Shown: positions 51,381-60,152 of the stretch, one piece after another
Layout of the letters: every line of letters starts with the position of its first letter
Numbering within the stretch: the first letter of the stretch is position 1
NCBI GenBank assembly: GCA_965116195.1
Contig: OZ220491.1
Span: 3,038,001 to 3,102,000 of the forward strand
Direction of reading: 5' to 3'
Source of the DNA: Aldehydirespirator sp965116195
GTDB taxonomy: Bacteria > Actinomycetota > Acidimicrobiia > Acidimicrobiales > Aldehydirespiratoraceae
DNA: 64,000 bases
Program-made: the position numbers and the translations under genes
The notes under the pieces: generated by a model
Databases searched by the model: none
Seen by the model: the letters and a program-made list of their open reading frames with translations, nothing else
Told to the model about the DNA's origin: nothing

Positions 51381-52058
51381 TCAGACGCGTTTGAGTACCT
51401 CGTCAACCGGTCCCACCAGTCCGGTGATGAATGGACCGAATTCTGCGTACAAGACTGATGCACGGTCGTAGCGCATCGTGTACACCGTCTCTTTGAGCGC
51501 ACTCAAGTCCTGACCGAACAGCGTCACACCCCACTCCCAGTCGTCAAGCCCGGTTGACGCAGTGACCAACTGCACGATCCGGCCCTGGAACTTGCGCCCC
51601 GAAGCGCCGTGCTCGTACATGAGTTCCTTGCGACGTTCGTAGGGCAGTTCGTACCAGTTCTGGTCGGCGTTGCGGCGCTTGGTCATCGGATAAAAGCACC
51701 AGGCCGGCTTGTCCGGCGGAGGAAGAACGGGATTGAGTCGCATGTTCGCCATCTCCGCAGGCAAACCCTGGGCGTACTCTGACAGCTCCGTGATCGACAC
51801 GTAACTGTTGACCAGGTCCAGGCCGGCGGTACGGAGGTGCCTCTGCAGGTCACGCAGCTTCCACGCATCTGCGTGCAGAGCCATGAAGCACAACTCGGCC
51901 TTGTGCCCGAGCACCGCCACGGTCACCACCTGAACCCCGTCATCAATCGCCGCATTGACTTGGGCGACAACACCCGCGTCGTTTGTGGCGGGATTGCGCC
52001 TGCAGAACAGATGCAGCACGACACGACCCTCACCAACACCTACCGGTTCGATCATCAC
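51381..52058 (-). CDS. chdC: Coproheme decarboxylase (HemQ/ChdC)
   Basis: The protein has 225 residues of the chlorite-dismutase-like fold. Diagnostic segments are CFYPMTKRRNADQNWYELPY with the catalytic tyrosine, MYEHGASGRKFQGRIVQLVT with the proximal histidine, DWEWGVTLFGQDLSALKE and MRYDRASVLYAEFGPF. It performs the last step of the coproporphyrin-dependent heme pathway, two decarboxylations of coproheme to heme b, the route used by Gram-positive bacteria. No other heme genes are in the window. The start at 52058 or the next ATG are equivalent. Confidence 0.95.
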   Translation of the reverse strand: MMIEPVGVGEGRVVLHLFCRRNPATNDAGVVAQVNAAIDDGVQVVTVAVLGHKAELCFMALHADAWKLRDLQRHLRTAGLDLVNSYVSITELSEYAQGLPAEMANMRLNPVLPPPDKPAWCFYPMTKRRNADQNWYELPYERRKELMYEHGASGRKFQGRIVQLVTASTGLDDWEWGVTLFGQDLSALKETVYTMRYDRASVLYAEFGPFITGLVGPVDEVLKRV

Positions 52059-52126
52059 ATCAGTCTAGAACTCACCCCAGAACTCCTCTGCCTGGAACCC
52101 GCTTCAGATCTCCTCGGCACATCAAG

Positions 52127-52411
52127 CGCAACCCACGCCTGCGAGGCGAGACGTCGGTGCCATCGTGCCGCCCCAGGTGGTCTCCAGCGCAACCCACGCC
52201 TGCGAGGCGAGACGATCACCCACCTGCGTGTTTGGTTGCCGACAAGCGCGCAACCCACGCCTGCGAGGCGAGACGTCAGGGTGTCAGCGGCAGTGTCGAG
52301 TTCGCGGTGCGCAACCCACGCCGGCGAGACGAGACGGCCTGCTTGGAGTGCTGAACATCAGCATCTGGGTGACTTTCATCAAGCGCAACCCTTCGTCTGC
52401 GAGGCAGGACG
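52127..52411. CRISPR. CRISPR-like array, 27-28-nt palindromic repeat with exact 61-bp period, no cas genes
   Basis: Three identical 27-nt repeats (CGCAACCCACGCCTGCGAGG plus CGAGACG) lie at 52127, 52188 and 52249. A fourth with three differences lies at 52310, all exactly 61 bp apart, and a degenerate fifth lies at 52384. A preceding G is conserved. The three 33-34-nt intervals are unrelated. The repeat contains a perfect CGCCT-GCG-AGGCG hairpin. This equals the repeat/spacer geometry of type I CRISPR arrays, and the last repeats degrade as at an array end. Against a functional array, there is no cas gene in 64 kb and similar arrays with other repeats occur nearby. Confidence 0.45.
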
Positions 52412-52434
52412 GCCTGGTTGTCGTGGCCAGGAAG

Positions 52435-53244
52435 CTACGGCTGGTTGCCATTCACATAGATGGTCATGGTGCCGTCACGGGCAAAGCCGGCGAGTTGCAT
52501 GCCAGCCGCCTGTGCTGTCGTTGCGGCCAGCGCGGTCGGCGCGCTCACGGCGACCAGAGCCCTGAAGCCAGCTGCCCAGGCCTTGTGTACCAACTCAAAG
52601 CTGGCCCTGCCGCTGACCACGAGCCCGAGCCCCACAGCCGGCAGATCGTCGTCCAGGAAGCGTCGGCCGATGAGCTTGTCAACAGCATTGTGGCGACCCA
52701 CATCCTCACGCACGGTCGGCACCGAACCATCAGCAACCACCACCCCGGCCCCGTGTACAGCGCCGGTTGCGCTGAACAGCGCCTGAGCAGGTCGCAGCTG
52801 CTCCGGTGCGGCTGCCAACGCCTCCCACGGCAGTGGCTGGCCCTCAACCCGAGACAGCTTCGACACGAGTTCGTTGATCTCGCTGGTGCCGCAGAACCCA
52901 CACGAAGAAGTCGTGGTTGTCAGACGCGGACGCGGCACACGCGCCTTGCCGTTGGTGGATACCGACACCACATTGAAGTCCGAGGCCACAGCCGATCCGG
53001 AGGCGCAGTACTTCACCTGATGCACGCGCTGGTCGTCAAGCAGACCCTCAGCAAAACAGAAGCCGACCGCCAACTCGAAGTCATGGCCCGGCGTGCGCAT
53101 GGTGGTCGCAACCCGCAGGCCGTCCAACTCAATAGCCAAAGGCTCCTCACAAGCCAGCTTGTCGGGCTGTCTCCCCACAGAGGCGGATGTGCCCGCTGTC
53201 CATGAGCGCACCAGCCAGTTCCGGCTTCTGGACTTGGAGGCCAT
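52435..53244 (-). CDS. fdhD: Formate dehydrogenase accessory sulfurtransferase
   Basis: The protein has 269 residues. It shows LACEEPLAIELDG, MRTPGHDFELAVGFCFAEGL, the redox cysteine loop SSCGFCGTSE, SATGAVHGAGVV, VREDVGRHNAVDKLIGRRF, LVVSGRASFELVHKAWAAG and SAPTALA, the full FdhD series. FdhD passes sulfur from a cysteine desulfurase to the molybdenum cofactor of formate dehydrogenase. No formate dehydrogenase gene is in the window. The 3' side borders the CRISPR-like array. Confidence 0.95.
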   Translation of the reverse strand: MASKSRSRNWLVRSWTAGTSASVGRQPDKLACEEPLAIELDGLRVATTMRTPGHDFELAVGFCFAEGLLDDQRVHQVKYCASGSAVASDFNVVSVSTNGKARVPRPRLTTTTSSCGFCGTSEINELVSKLSRVEGQPLPWEALAAAPEQLRPAQALFSATGAVHGAGVVVADGSVPTVREDVGRHNAVDKLIGRRFLDDDLPAVGLGLVVSGRASFELVHKAWAAGFRALVAVSAPTALAATTAQAAGMQLAGFARDGTMTIYVNGNQP

Positions 53245-53509
53245 GTTGGCGACGCTACACCTTGCCCTGCACCAAGAGTTGCGTCCAGCAGGTTCCGACC
53301 CTCAACCGATAAAGACAGCAGGCATCTCAACTTTGAAACGCGCCACGGCCTGAGGCGCGCACAACCGCCTCGCGCTCCGAGTGACGGCTGCCACTGCCCG
53401 CACCTTGATTCGGCCGAGCCGTCAAGGGTACACGAGCAACCAACTCGCGCTCACGAGTCACCGCAGGGCCGATTGACCGTCTCAAAGCCTGAAGGTGAGC
53501 GCGCAACAA
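53245..53509. other. Intergenic region between fdhD and groEL
   Basis: No gene is supported. Two related blocks, CAACCGCCTCGCGCTCCGAG (about 53362) and CAACCAACTCGCGCTCACGA (about 53440), recur 78 bp apart, a short echo of the arrays elsewhere. The fdhD promoter must lie close to 53245. Confidence 0.45.
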
Positions 53510-53539
53510 CCCGACACCGGGCCATCTGCCGGTGTCGGG
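53510..53539 (-). terminator. groEL terminator hairpin
   Basis: CCCGACACCGG pairs with CCGGTGTCGGG (11 bp, 8-nt loop), about 45 bp downstream of the groEL stop codon. Confidence 0.8.
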
Positions 53540-53584
53540 CTGTCCGATGGGTGGATACGGAAGATCTGAGGAGATTCTGAAGGA

Positions 53585-55213
53585 CTAGAAGTCCATGTCG
53601 GGCATGCCGCCACCGCCGGGAGCCGCAGCCTCCTCTGGAACATCGGCGATCACAGCCTCAGTCGTGAGGAACAGTGCCGCAATGGAACCAGCGTTCTGGA
53701 GCGCGGAGCGTGTGACCTTCGCTGCGTCAATGATGCCTGCCGCAATGAGGTCCTCGTAGTTGCCGGTGGCAGCATTGAGACCGTCGGGGCCGCTCAGCCC
53801 GCGTACCCGCTCAACCACCACACCGCCTTCAAGTCCGGCGTTCACGGCGATCTGACTGAGCGGTGACACCAGAGCCTTCGCCACGATACGAGCGCCGGTC
53901 TTTTCGTCAGGGTCATCAAGGCCCGAGGCTGCAGCCTCCACAGCATCCACAGCCCGCAGCAGCGTGACACCGCCACCGGCCACCACGCCCTCTTCGATGG
54001 CAGCTTTGGTGGTGCTCACAGCATCTTCAATGCGGTGCTTCTTTTCCTTGAGTTCCACCTCGGTGGCTGCGCCGACCTTGAGCACTGCCACGCCGCCCGA
54101 CAGTTTGGCGAGCCGCTCCTGGAGCTTCTCACGGTCATAGTCGGAGTCCGTGTTGTCGATCTCGGCCTTGATCTGGCTGATGCGTCCAGCCACCTCAGAG
54201 GCTTCACCGGCACCCTCAACAATGGTGGTTTCGTCTTTGGAAACGATCACCTTGCGGGCTTGACCCAGCATGTCAAGGCCCACGCTGTCGAGCTTGAGGC
54301 CGACCTCCTCGCTGATGACCTGGCCACCGGTCAGGATGGCCATGTCCTGCAACATCGCCTTGCGCCGGTCACCAAAGCCGGGGGCTTTCACCGCCACCGA
54401 GGTGAAGGTGCCACGGATCTTGTTGACGACGAGCGTTGCCAGCGCCTCTCCCTCAACATCCTCGGCGATGACCAGAAGCGGCTTGCCGCCCTGCATGACC
54501 TTTTCCAGCACGGGCACGAGGTCACGAACGTTGGAGATCTTTGAAGCCACAAGCAGAACACACGGATTGTCGAGCACGGCTTCCATACGCTCGGCATCAG
54601 TAACGAAGTAGGGGGAGATGTAGCCCTTGTCGAAACGCATGCCCTCAACGGTCTCCATCTCGATGCCGAACGTCTGCCCCTCCTCAACGGTGATGACACC
54701 GTCCTTGCCTACCTTGTCAATAGCCTCGGAGATTGTTTCACCGATCTCGGAGTCGGCGGCTGAGATCGCGGCCACATTGGCAATCTGGGCCTTGTCAGAC
54801 GACACGTCATGGCTGTGGTCGTGGATGGACTGCACTGCGGCGTCCACCGCGGCTTCGATGCCTCGCTTGAGCGACATGGGGTTGGCACCTGCAGCCACGT
54901 TGCGAAGCCCTTCACGCACCATTGACCAAGCCAGCACGGTGGCTGTGGTGGTTCCGTCGCCGGCGACGTCGTCGGTCTTTTTGGCGACCTCTTTGACGAG
55001 TTCGGCCCCGATCCTCTCGTAGGGGTCTTCAAGTTCGATCTCCTTGGCGATCGAAACGCCGTCGTTGGTGATGGTGGGAGCGCCCCACTTCTTGTCAAGC
55101 ACGACATTGCGGCCCTTGGGCCCCAACGTCACGCGCACTGCGTCGGCAAGCTGGTTCATGCCCCGCTCAAGCGCTCGGCGGGCCTGCTCGTCGAACTGGA
55201 TTGTCTTTGCCAT
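53585..55213 (-). CDS. groEL: Chaperonin GroEL
   Basis: The protein has 542 residues. It begins MAKTIQFDEQARRALERGMN and contains the ATP site TLGPKGRNVVLD and DVAGDGTTTATVLAW, the apical-domain segment LVVNKIRGTFTSVAVKAPGF, and GVVAGGGVTLLRAV, ending in GGMPDMDF. This is a complete HSP60 subunit of the double-ring folding chamber. The start at 55213 has GGAGG 7 nt upstream. A CIRCE element lies 55 bp upstream, so HrcA heat-shock control is expected. No groES is adjacent, as is common for stand-alone groEL copies in actinobacteria. Confidence 0.98.
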   Translation of the reverse strand: MAKTIQFDEQARRALERGMNQLADAVRVTLGPKGRNVVLDKKWGAPTITNDGVSIAKEIELEDPYERIGAELVKEVAKKTDDVAGDGTTTATVLAWSMVREGLRNVAAGANPMSLKRGIEAAVDAAVQSIHDHSHDVSSDKAQIANVAAISAADSEIGETISEAIDKVGKDGVITVEEGQTFGIEMETVEGMRFDKGYISPYFVTDAERMEAVLDNPCVLLVASKISNVRDLVPVLEKVMQGGKPLLVIAEDVEGEALATLVVNKIRGTFTSVAVKAPGFGDRRKAMLQDMAILTGGQVISEEVGLKLDSVGLDMLGQARKVIVSKDETTIVEGAGEASEVAGRISQIKAEIDNTDSDYDREKLQERLAKLSGGVAVLKVGAATEVELKEKKHRIEDAVSTTKAAIEEGVVAGGGVTLLRAVDAVEAAASGLDDPDEKTGARIVAKALVSPLSQIAVNAGLEGGVVVERVRGLSGPDGLNAATGNYEDLIAAGIIDAAKVTRSALQNAGSIAALFLTTEAVIADVPEEAAAPGGGGMPDMDF

Positions 55214-55267
55214 GGATACCTCCGGTGTGTGGCCCGTGACACGGGCCGACATTGTTGATTGACGTTT

Positions 55268-55294
55268 TTGGCACTCTCGTGCCGCGAGTGCTAG
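55268..55294 (-). promoter_or_regulatory. CIRCE element (HrcA operator)
   Basis: TTGGCACTC-N9-GAGTGCTAG differs from the CIRCE consensus TTAGCACTC-N9-GAGTGCTAA only at two edge positions. A TTGACT-like -35 box on the minus strand overlaps it at 55293-55298. Confidence 0.92.
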
Positions 55295-55373
55295 TCAAGC
55301 GTCGCTCGCGTCAGATTGCAACACGCGCCAAGGTGTTCGTTGTCCGTTGACCCGGTGAGGGCCGGAGGTGGTG

Positions 55374-55649
55374 TCAGCCTCCGGCCACGGCAGGCACGAT
55401 GCTCACGACCGTGCCATCGGACACCTCTGTGTCGAGCCCCTCCAGAAAACGAACATCGTCGTCGCTCACAAAGACGTTGACGTAGCGGCGCAGGTCACCA
55501 GTCTCGTCGATGATGCGGTGACGAAAGCCCGGATGTGCCGATTCCAGGGCCTCAATCACACCGGCCACGGTCGTGGCATCCACCTTGACCTCTGACGAGC
55601 CAGAAGTCAGAACTCTCAGTGTTGTGGGCACTCGAACGGTGACGGCCAT
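55374..55649 (-). CDS. ThiS/MoaD-family ubiquitin-like sulfur carrier
   Basis: The protein has 91 residues of the beta-grasp fold: VTVRVPTTLRVLTSGSSEVK, LESAHPGFRHRIIDETGDLR, YVNVFVSDDDVRFLEGLDTE and the C-terminal VVSIVPAVAGG with the diglycine needed for adenylation and thiocarboxylation. It may carry sulfur for molybdopterin, thiamine or cysteine synthesis; the lineage resembles CysO-type carriers. The start at 55649 is chosen over 55679 because GAGGAAA precedes it. It lies upstream of groEL on the same strand but is separated by the CIRCE promoter. Confidence 0.9.
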   Translation of the reverse strand: MAVTVRVPTTLRVLTSGSSEVKVDATTVAGVIEALESAHPGFRHRIIDETGDLRRYVNVFVSDDDVRFLEGLDTEVSDGTVVSIVPAVAGG

Positions 55650-55718
55650 TGGTTTCCTCGCTGGTTCGATGCTGAACAAGACTTCCTGATCCTAACGGTC
55701 AGGCAATACCATCGGGAC

Positions 55719-55922
55719 ATGAACGCAAACCGGCGGCAGACCACCTCCTCACGTTTGCCCTCGCCTTGGCTGATCATCGTGGCTGCGCTGGTGCTGCTGG
55801 GGGCGATCACGCTGTTGCAGTGGGCTTTGAACCTCGTGGGGGCCTTTCTCAGAGTGTCGCTGGTGATCGTGATAATCGTGGTGCTGGTTTCCTGGATCTA
55901 CTCAACAGTGGCGCGGCGCTAG
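55719..55922 (+). CDS. Small membrane protein
   Basis: The protein has 67 residues. The N-terminus is polar (MNANRRQTTSSRLPSP), followed by two hydrophobic helices (WLIIVAALVLLGAITLLQWAL and LVIVIIVVLVSWIY, each within its segment) and a basic end (VARR). No family is recognised. It is divergent from the sulfur-carrier gene with a short intergenic gap and stands alone. After the stop come short repeats of CGGAAGGCTCACTC (about 55978-56020). Confidence 0.6.
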   Translation: MNANRRQTTSSRLPSPWLIIVAALVLLGAITLLQWALNLVGAFLRVSLVIVIIVVLVSWIYSTVARR

Positions 55923-56058
55923 CTAGCGGTGCGGCGCTAGCGGCCCGGCTCTCAGGACTCAGGACTCACGTCAAGGCCCGGAAGGCTCACTCTCCGACTC
56001 ACCGGAAGGCTCACTCCGACTCAAAGGTCACTCCGAGGGCCCGGAGGTCACCCCGCCG

Positions 56059-57057
56059 TCAGAAGCTGCGTTTGGTGAGCGCTTCCGTCACGACTGCCTG
56101 CACGCACCCGCAGGGATCGGCCACAGCCCGGTCAGGCCCGAACAGCTCGTCAAGTGCGATCACTTCCAGTGTGTGGGGGTGAGGCGCAGCCCCCTCGGCG
56201 CTACCCACGACAGCCAATACCGGAATGTCTGGCTCCACAGCCATACGGGCGACCTCACCCACGACCTTGCCCTGCAACGATGTGGCGTCGTAGCGGCCCT
56301 CACCGGTGATCACCAGGTCAATGCCCTCCATCCGATCCCAGAGGTTGATCTGCTCGGCCACCACCTCGAATCCGTTGACCAGGCTGGCGCCGCGTGCCGC
56401 AAGACCACCGGCGAGGCCTCCGGCGGCCCCTGATCCGTCCAGCACGGTCACGTCAATGCCGTGATCACGCTCATATACCTGAGCCAGCCGTTCCAGTCGA
56501 CGGCTGAGAAACTCCACCTGGGTTGGGGTCGCGCCCTTTTGGGGGCCGAACACACCGGCCGCATCCAGGAAGCGAGTGCGAACATCGCAAGCCACAACAA
56601 TTTCAACCCCCCGCATGCGCGCCTCCGACGGCATGGCCTGCAAAGCACCCCAGCCGCCATCGGTGGTGGCCGATCCGCCGACCGCCACCACCACCCTGCG
56701 TGCACCGGCACCGACCGCTGCGGCTATAAGTTCTCCGGTGCCGACACTGGTGGCGTTGATCGGGTCGTTGCCAACAGCGCCACCGGCCACCGCCAGCCCT
56801 GACGCCAGAGCCATCTCGATCACAGCCACGCCACCAACAAGCCGCCAGGGAACCGTCAGAGGTTCATCCAGAGGCCCCGTCACCACCGAGGATCGATTTG
56901 GGCCTCCGAGAGCCTCGAGCGTTCCCTCTCCTCCGTCGGCCAGCGGGGCCTGGTCACAATGCGCCGAGACCGCCTGCGCGCCGTTGGCCATGGCCGCAGC
57001 TATGTCGGAGGCTGACGCAGTGCCACGAAACTTGTCAGGCGCAGCAAGCACACGCAT
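56059..57057 (-). CDS. Glycerate kinase (GlxK/GarK family)
   Basis: The protein has 332 residues. The family pattern is complete: MRVLAAPDKFRGTASASDIA, PLADGGEGTLEAL, IEMALASGLA, TSVGTGELI, VAVGGSATTDGGWGALQAM, FGPQKGATPTQVEFL, GSGAAGGLAGGL and DLVITGEGRYDATSLQGKVV. It phosphorylates glycerate, giving 2-phosphoglycerate in most members of this class. The start at 57057 matches the family N-terminus. It is probably monocistronic here. Confidence 0.93.
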   Translation of the reverse strand: MRVLAAPDKFRGTASASDIAAAMANGAQAVSAHCDQAPLADGGEGTLEALGGPNRSSVVTGPLDEPLTVPWRLVGGVAVIEMALASGLAVAGGAVGNDPINATSVGTGELIAAAVGAGARRVVVAVGGSATTDGGWGALQAMPSEARMRGVEIVVACDVRTRFLDAAGVFGPQKGATPTQVEFLSRRLERLAQVYERDHGIDVTVLDGSGAAGGLAGGLAARGASLVNGFEVVAEQINLWDRMEGIDLVITGEGRYDATSLQGKVVGEVARMAVEPDIPVLAVVGSAEGAAPHPHTLEVIALDELFGPDRAVADPCGCVQAVVTEALTKRSF

Positions 57058-57224
57058 CAGAGAAGCAGCCTGCCGGGACTTCTTGTCTGTGTCAGTGTCT
57101 TTGTCTGTGTTGCAGCGTCACCATTGTCACCGACGAGGTTTGATCTGATGCATGTCTGTCGGGACCTTGAACTGTGTCCACGCCCGTGTCAGCCAGGTGG
57201 CCGTCATTGGGCGATCTGGCAGGC

Positions 57225-57896
57225 TCAGACCGTGATCGGGATGAGATCGTCGGCTGCGAGCACCAGAAAGATATGGAAGTCGCTCACATCGGATGGATCA
57301 CTGATGAGTGTCAATATGGTGCCCGGCGCGGCGTTGATCAGGTCAGCCGGAGCGTTGAGTGCGGCTGCTATGGCCTTGGCATCGTCACCGTAGCCAGGCT
57401 GGTAGTAGATGACCGATGTTTCCATCCCGAAGCTGACGGCGTTCTTTGCCTTTGTTGCGTAGCCCAGCGCGTTGAGTTCGGCGGCGGCGGCACCAGCCAG
57501 ACCGGGAGCACCCTTGCCGTTGACAACGGCGACCTTCACCTCGTTGGGTGGATGCGTGACAGGTGGCGGTGCCGTGGTTGTGGTGGTCATGGTTGCCAGA
57601 GTCGTGGAGGTTGACGCTTCGCTCCCATCCGGCTCAACAGGGGTCTCGTCCTCTTCGTCAGTGTCGCTGTCGTCTGCTGTCGGGCTGGATGTCTCGGTGG
57701 CTGTGACAGTTGCGTCCTCAGAACCGTCAAACCCTCGCGCCAGCAAAAACACACCAAGGGCAACAGCCACAAGCACGAGCACGATTCCCCGTCCTGCCGC
57801 GCTGCCTCCACCCTGGGGATAGTTACCACCACTCTGGGGATAGTTGTGCTGACTCGTCACGATATTCAGACTAGCCGCTGTGTCAAGCCCAAACAC
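57225..57896 (-). CDS. LytR_C-domain membrane protein
   Basis: The protein has 223 residues (211 if translation starts at the GTG at 57860). One membrane helix (GIVLVLVAVALGVFLLARGF) is followed by an extracytoplasmic linker rich in Asp, Glu, Ser and Thr and a LytR C-terminal domain: KVAVVNGKGAPGLAGAAAAE, LGYATKAKN and VIYYQPGYGDDAKAIAAALN. Such domains occur at the end of LytR-CpsA-Psr enzymes and alone in actinobacterial envelope proteins. TTGACA with suitable spacing to a TATCGT-like -10 box lies just around the start, so the downstream GTG is plausible. Confidence 0.85.
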   Translation of the reverse strand: MFGLDTAASLNIVTSQHNYPQSGGNYPQGGGSAAGRGIVLVLVAVALGVFLLARGFDGSEDATVTATETSSPTADDSDTDEEDETPVEPDGSEASTSTTLATMTTTTTAPPPVTHPPNEVKVAVVNGKGAPGLAGAAAAELNALGYATKAKNAVSFGMETSVIYYQPGYGDDAKAIAAALNAPADLINAAPGTILTLISDPSDVSDFHIFLVLAADDLIPITV

Positions 57897-57987
57897 AACA
57901 ACAGCCCGGGCACAACGAGAGTTGGACTCTGGTATTCTGGTCTGGCCGTCGGCACCATTGGCGGTTGTTGGTCGGCAATCAAGTCAC

Positions 57988-58059
<72 letters not shown>

Positions 58060-58060
<1 letters not shown>

Positions 58061-58464
58061 CAGCGATCTCGTTGTGGTGAGGAGCGGTTGCGACGAAGCG
58101 TGCCGATCATCATGGCTACACCAAGTGCCACTGTCAACCCGCCGAGCACCAGCACTGTGTCCACCGCAATCCATAAGCGATCAGTCAGGGCCGTCAACGC
58201 TATTACCAGATAAACCAGCCCGATCACCAGAGTGAACAGGTCCACTCGGCGACGCTTCTCGGTTGTCAGTGATGACCAGCCACCAGTGCTGTCGGTATTG
58301 GCTACCTCACCTGCTGATGCTGTTGGTTCCGCATGAGTGGTTACGTCCTCATCGGCTTCAGGATGCTCGGTAACCGAATTCTCGGCCGCAATTCTGTTTG
58401 CTGCGTTTTCGTTGGCTGTGGTTTCGTTGATCGTGGTTTCCTTGGTCACGGTTCTGTCAGTCAT
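58060..58464 (-). CDS. Small two-helix membrane protein
   Basis: The protein has 134 residues. A long acidic, Thr/Glu/Asn-rich N-terminus ends at KRRRVDLF, followed by two membrane helices (TLVIGLVYLVIALTALTD and LVLGGLTVALGVAMMIGTL) and a basic tail. No family is recognised. It overlaps the end of the upstream PspC/LiaF-like gene by 8 nt, so the two are cotranslated and probably work together in the envelope. It converges on the tRNA gene. Confidence 0.75.
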
Positions 58465-60022
58465 GGTTCAGCGCTCCAATCGCGGATCGTTTGGCGACGG
58501 GATCATGCACAGCCACGACTTCGGCTCGACCGATGCCGACATCAATATCCAAACGCAGCACATGCGGTCCTGCCTGCTCGGATGTGGTGCGACTGTGGGC
58601 CAGGCTGACACCGCTTCTGCTCCACCCGGGCCCACCTGAGTCAACTGTGAGGTTGCCAGCTCTCACATTGATGTCAGAGATCGTCTTGATGCTGCCAGGC
58701 ACGTACACCAGCATCTCGCCGACGGTGAGACTGAGCTTGACTGAGGTCATCAGGCTCGGCATGTCGTCGGGTTCCAGGTCACGCAGATCTACGACCATGG
58801 TTCCAAGGCCGTGACGATAGTCATCCTGCAAGTCCCGGGTTTCGCTGACCTTCGCCTGATAATCCCCTAATCCCGATGCCCACGGCAGGACTTCTGATGC
58901 GAACAGCAACAGTGGCGCAGCAAGCAACACTCCAAGTCCGACAAGGCCTCGTGCCGGGACACTGAATGCGGACACCACCAGCCCCGAGCCCGTGACTGCC
59001 AGCAAGGCAGCGACGAGTACCCCGACATCAATGTCCACAGCCCCGAGGCGATGCAAAATCACCGCACCCCCCGTGAACACCAGCAAGGCCGCAAAAGTGA
59101 CATACCCGATCGTGGTGCGCACCCGTCGGCGTGGCTCAGTCCGCTGTCGTACGGGTGAGGCTGGTGAGGGTGACGGTGGGGGTGACAGCGGTGAAGGTGG
59201 CAACGGGGGTGACGACGGCGGTAAGGGGGCTGACGGGGGTGACGACAGCGGTTGTGAGGTTGGCGAGGACATCGCTGAAGTCTGAGATTCGCCTGGCTCC
59301 GCAGCGGCCCACTCCGGCCCGGCCGCCCTGGGGGGAGTCGGAACTGTTGCCACATCTGCTGGTGACGGAGACGGCCGGGCCGGCATGCGTTTGACCCGTC
59401 CAGGGGGTCCGGGCCAGAGGATCAGCACCACCCCGGCGGCGATCAATGCCAGGGCCAGAAAGGGAGCAATGCTCCACATGTCAATGAACACGTCGAACAG
59501 TTCGTTGCTGAGGCTGGCCGTGAGAAACAGACCGAAACAGATCAGAACCACAGCAACAAGGTTGCGCAAACGTAGACGACTGTCCGAACTTCCGCCCAGG
59601 GCGTTGGAGATGACACTGGACGAATTGTCGCGGGGCAACGCCAACCAGCCGATCAGATACAGAAGGGGGCCGGCACCTCCTACAAAGGTCAGGACAACAA
59701 AAACGATCCGCACGATCACCGGGTCAACACCAAAGTAAGTCCCAAGCCCTCCCGCCACGCCAGCGATCACCCGGTCGGTGGAACTGCGGCACAACGGACG
59801 CTTGGCACGGGCCTCACTCCACGGGGCATCAGGGGCACTTGTCGTGCCGCGGGTGCTGCCGTTGTTGCCAGCGCCGTTGTTGGTTGGCTTGCTGGTGTCT
59901 GACCCGGTGTCTGACCGGTTATCTGACTCGGGCGCTGGTTCGTCTTGAGACGGTTTGCTTTGAGGATGTTCGTCTGAACCGGACGGCTTGTTGCCTGAAT
60001 CAGACGACTGTTCATCTGCCAT
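58457..60022 (-). CDS. PspC-domain and LiaF-like envelope stress protein
   Basis: The protein has 521 residues. An acidic N-terminus (about 75 residues) precedes a PspC domain (RSSTDRVIAGVAGGLGTYFG, PVIVRIVFVVLTFVGGAGPL). Two more helices follow, then a Pro/Ser-rich loop (SSPPSAPLPPSSPPLPPSP), a second group of membrane helices and a C-terminal beta-rich region (VKLSLTVGEMLVYVPG, INVRAGNLTVDSG) like the LiaF C-terminal domain. LiaF proteins restrain a partner histidine kinase under cell-envelope stress. The divergently transcribed gene at 60153 encodes a PspC-containing kinase, which fits that role. The 130-bp gap holds both promoters. Confidence 0.85.
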   Translation of the reverse strand: MADEQSSDSGNKPSGSDEHPQSKPSQDEPAPESDNRSDTGSDTSKPTNNGAGNNGSTRGTTSAPDAPWSEARAKRPLCRSSTDRVIAGVAGGLGTYFGVDPVIVRIVFVVLTFVGGAGPLLYLIGWLALPRDNSSSVISNALGGSSDSRLRLRNLVAVVLICFGLFLTASLSNELFDVFIDMWSIAPFLALALIAAGVVLILWPGPPGRVKRMPARPSPSPADVATVPTPPRAAGPEWAAAEPGESQTSAMSSPTSQPLSSPPSAPLPPSSPPLPPSPLSPPPSPSPASPVRQRTEPRRRVRTTIGYVTFAALLVFTGGAVILHRLGAVDIDVGVLVAALLAVTGSGLVVSAFSVPARGLVGLGVLLAAPLLLFASEVLPWASGLGDYQAKVSETRDLQDDYRHGLGTMVVDLRDLEPDDMPSLMTSVKLSLTVGEMLVYVPGSIKTISDINVRAGNLTVDSGGPGWSRSGVSLAHSRTTSEQAGPHVLRLDIDVGIGRAEVVAVHDPVAKRSAIGALNHD

Positions 60023-60152
60023 GGTGTCAAGTGTGTGTCACGACAACGAGAAGCCAAATGGGGAATACCCCTGAATTATCCCTGACACTGCAAATGAAAG
60101 TAAGGGTCAATACCCGGTGCCGGGTCAAAAAGGACGTGACATCATCAACTGC

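Noticed and set aside
10287..52411. A functional CRISPR-Cas system
   Set aside because: No Cas protein can be recognised in any frame of the window. Most arrays have degenerate repeats, so only CRISPR-like geometry is claimed.
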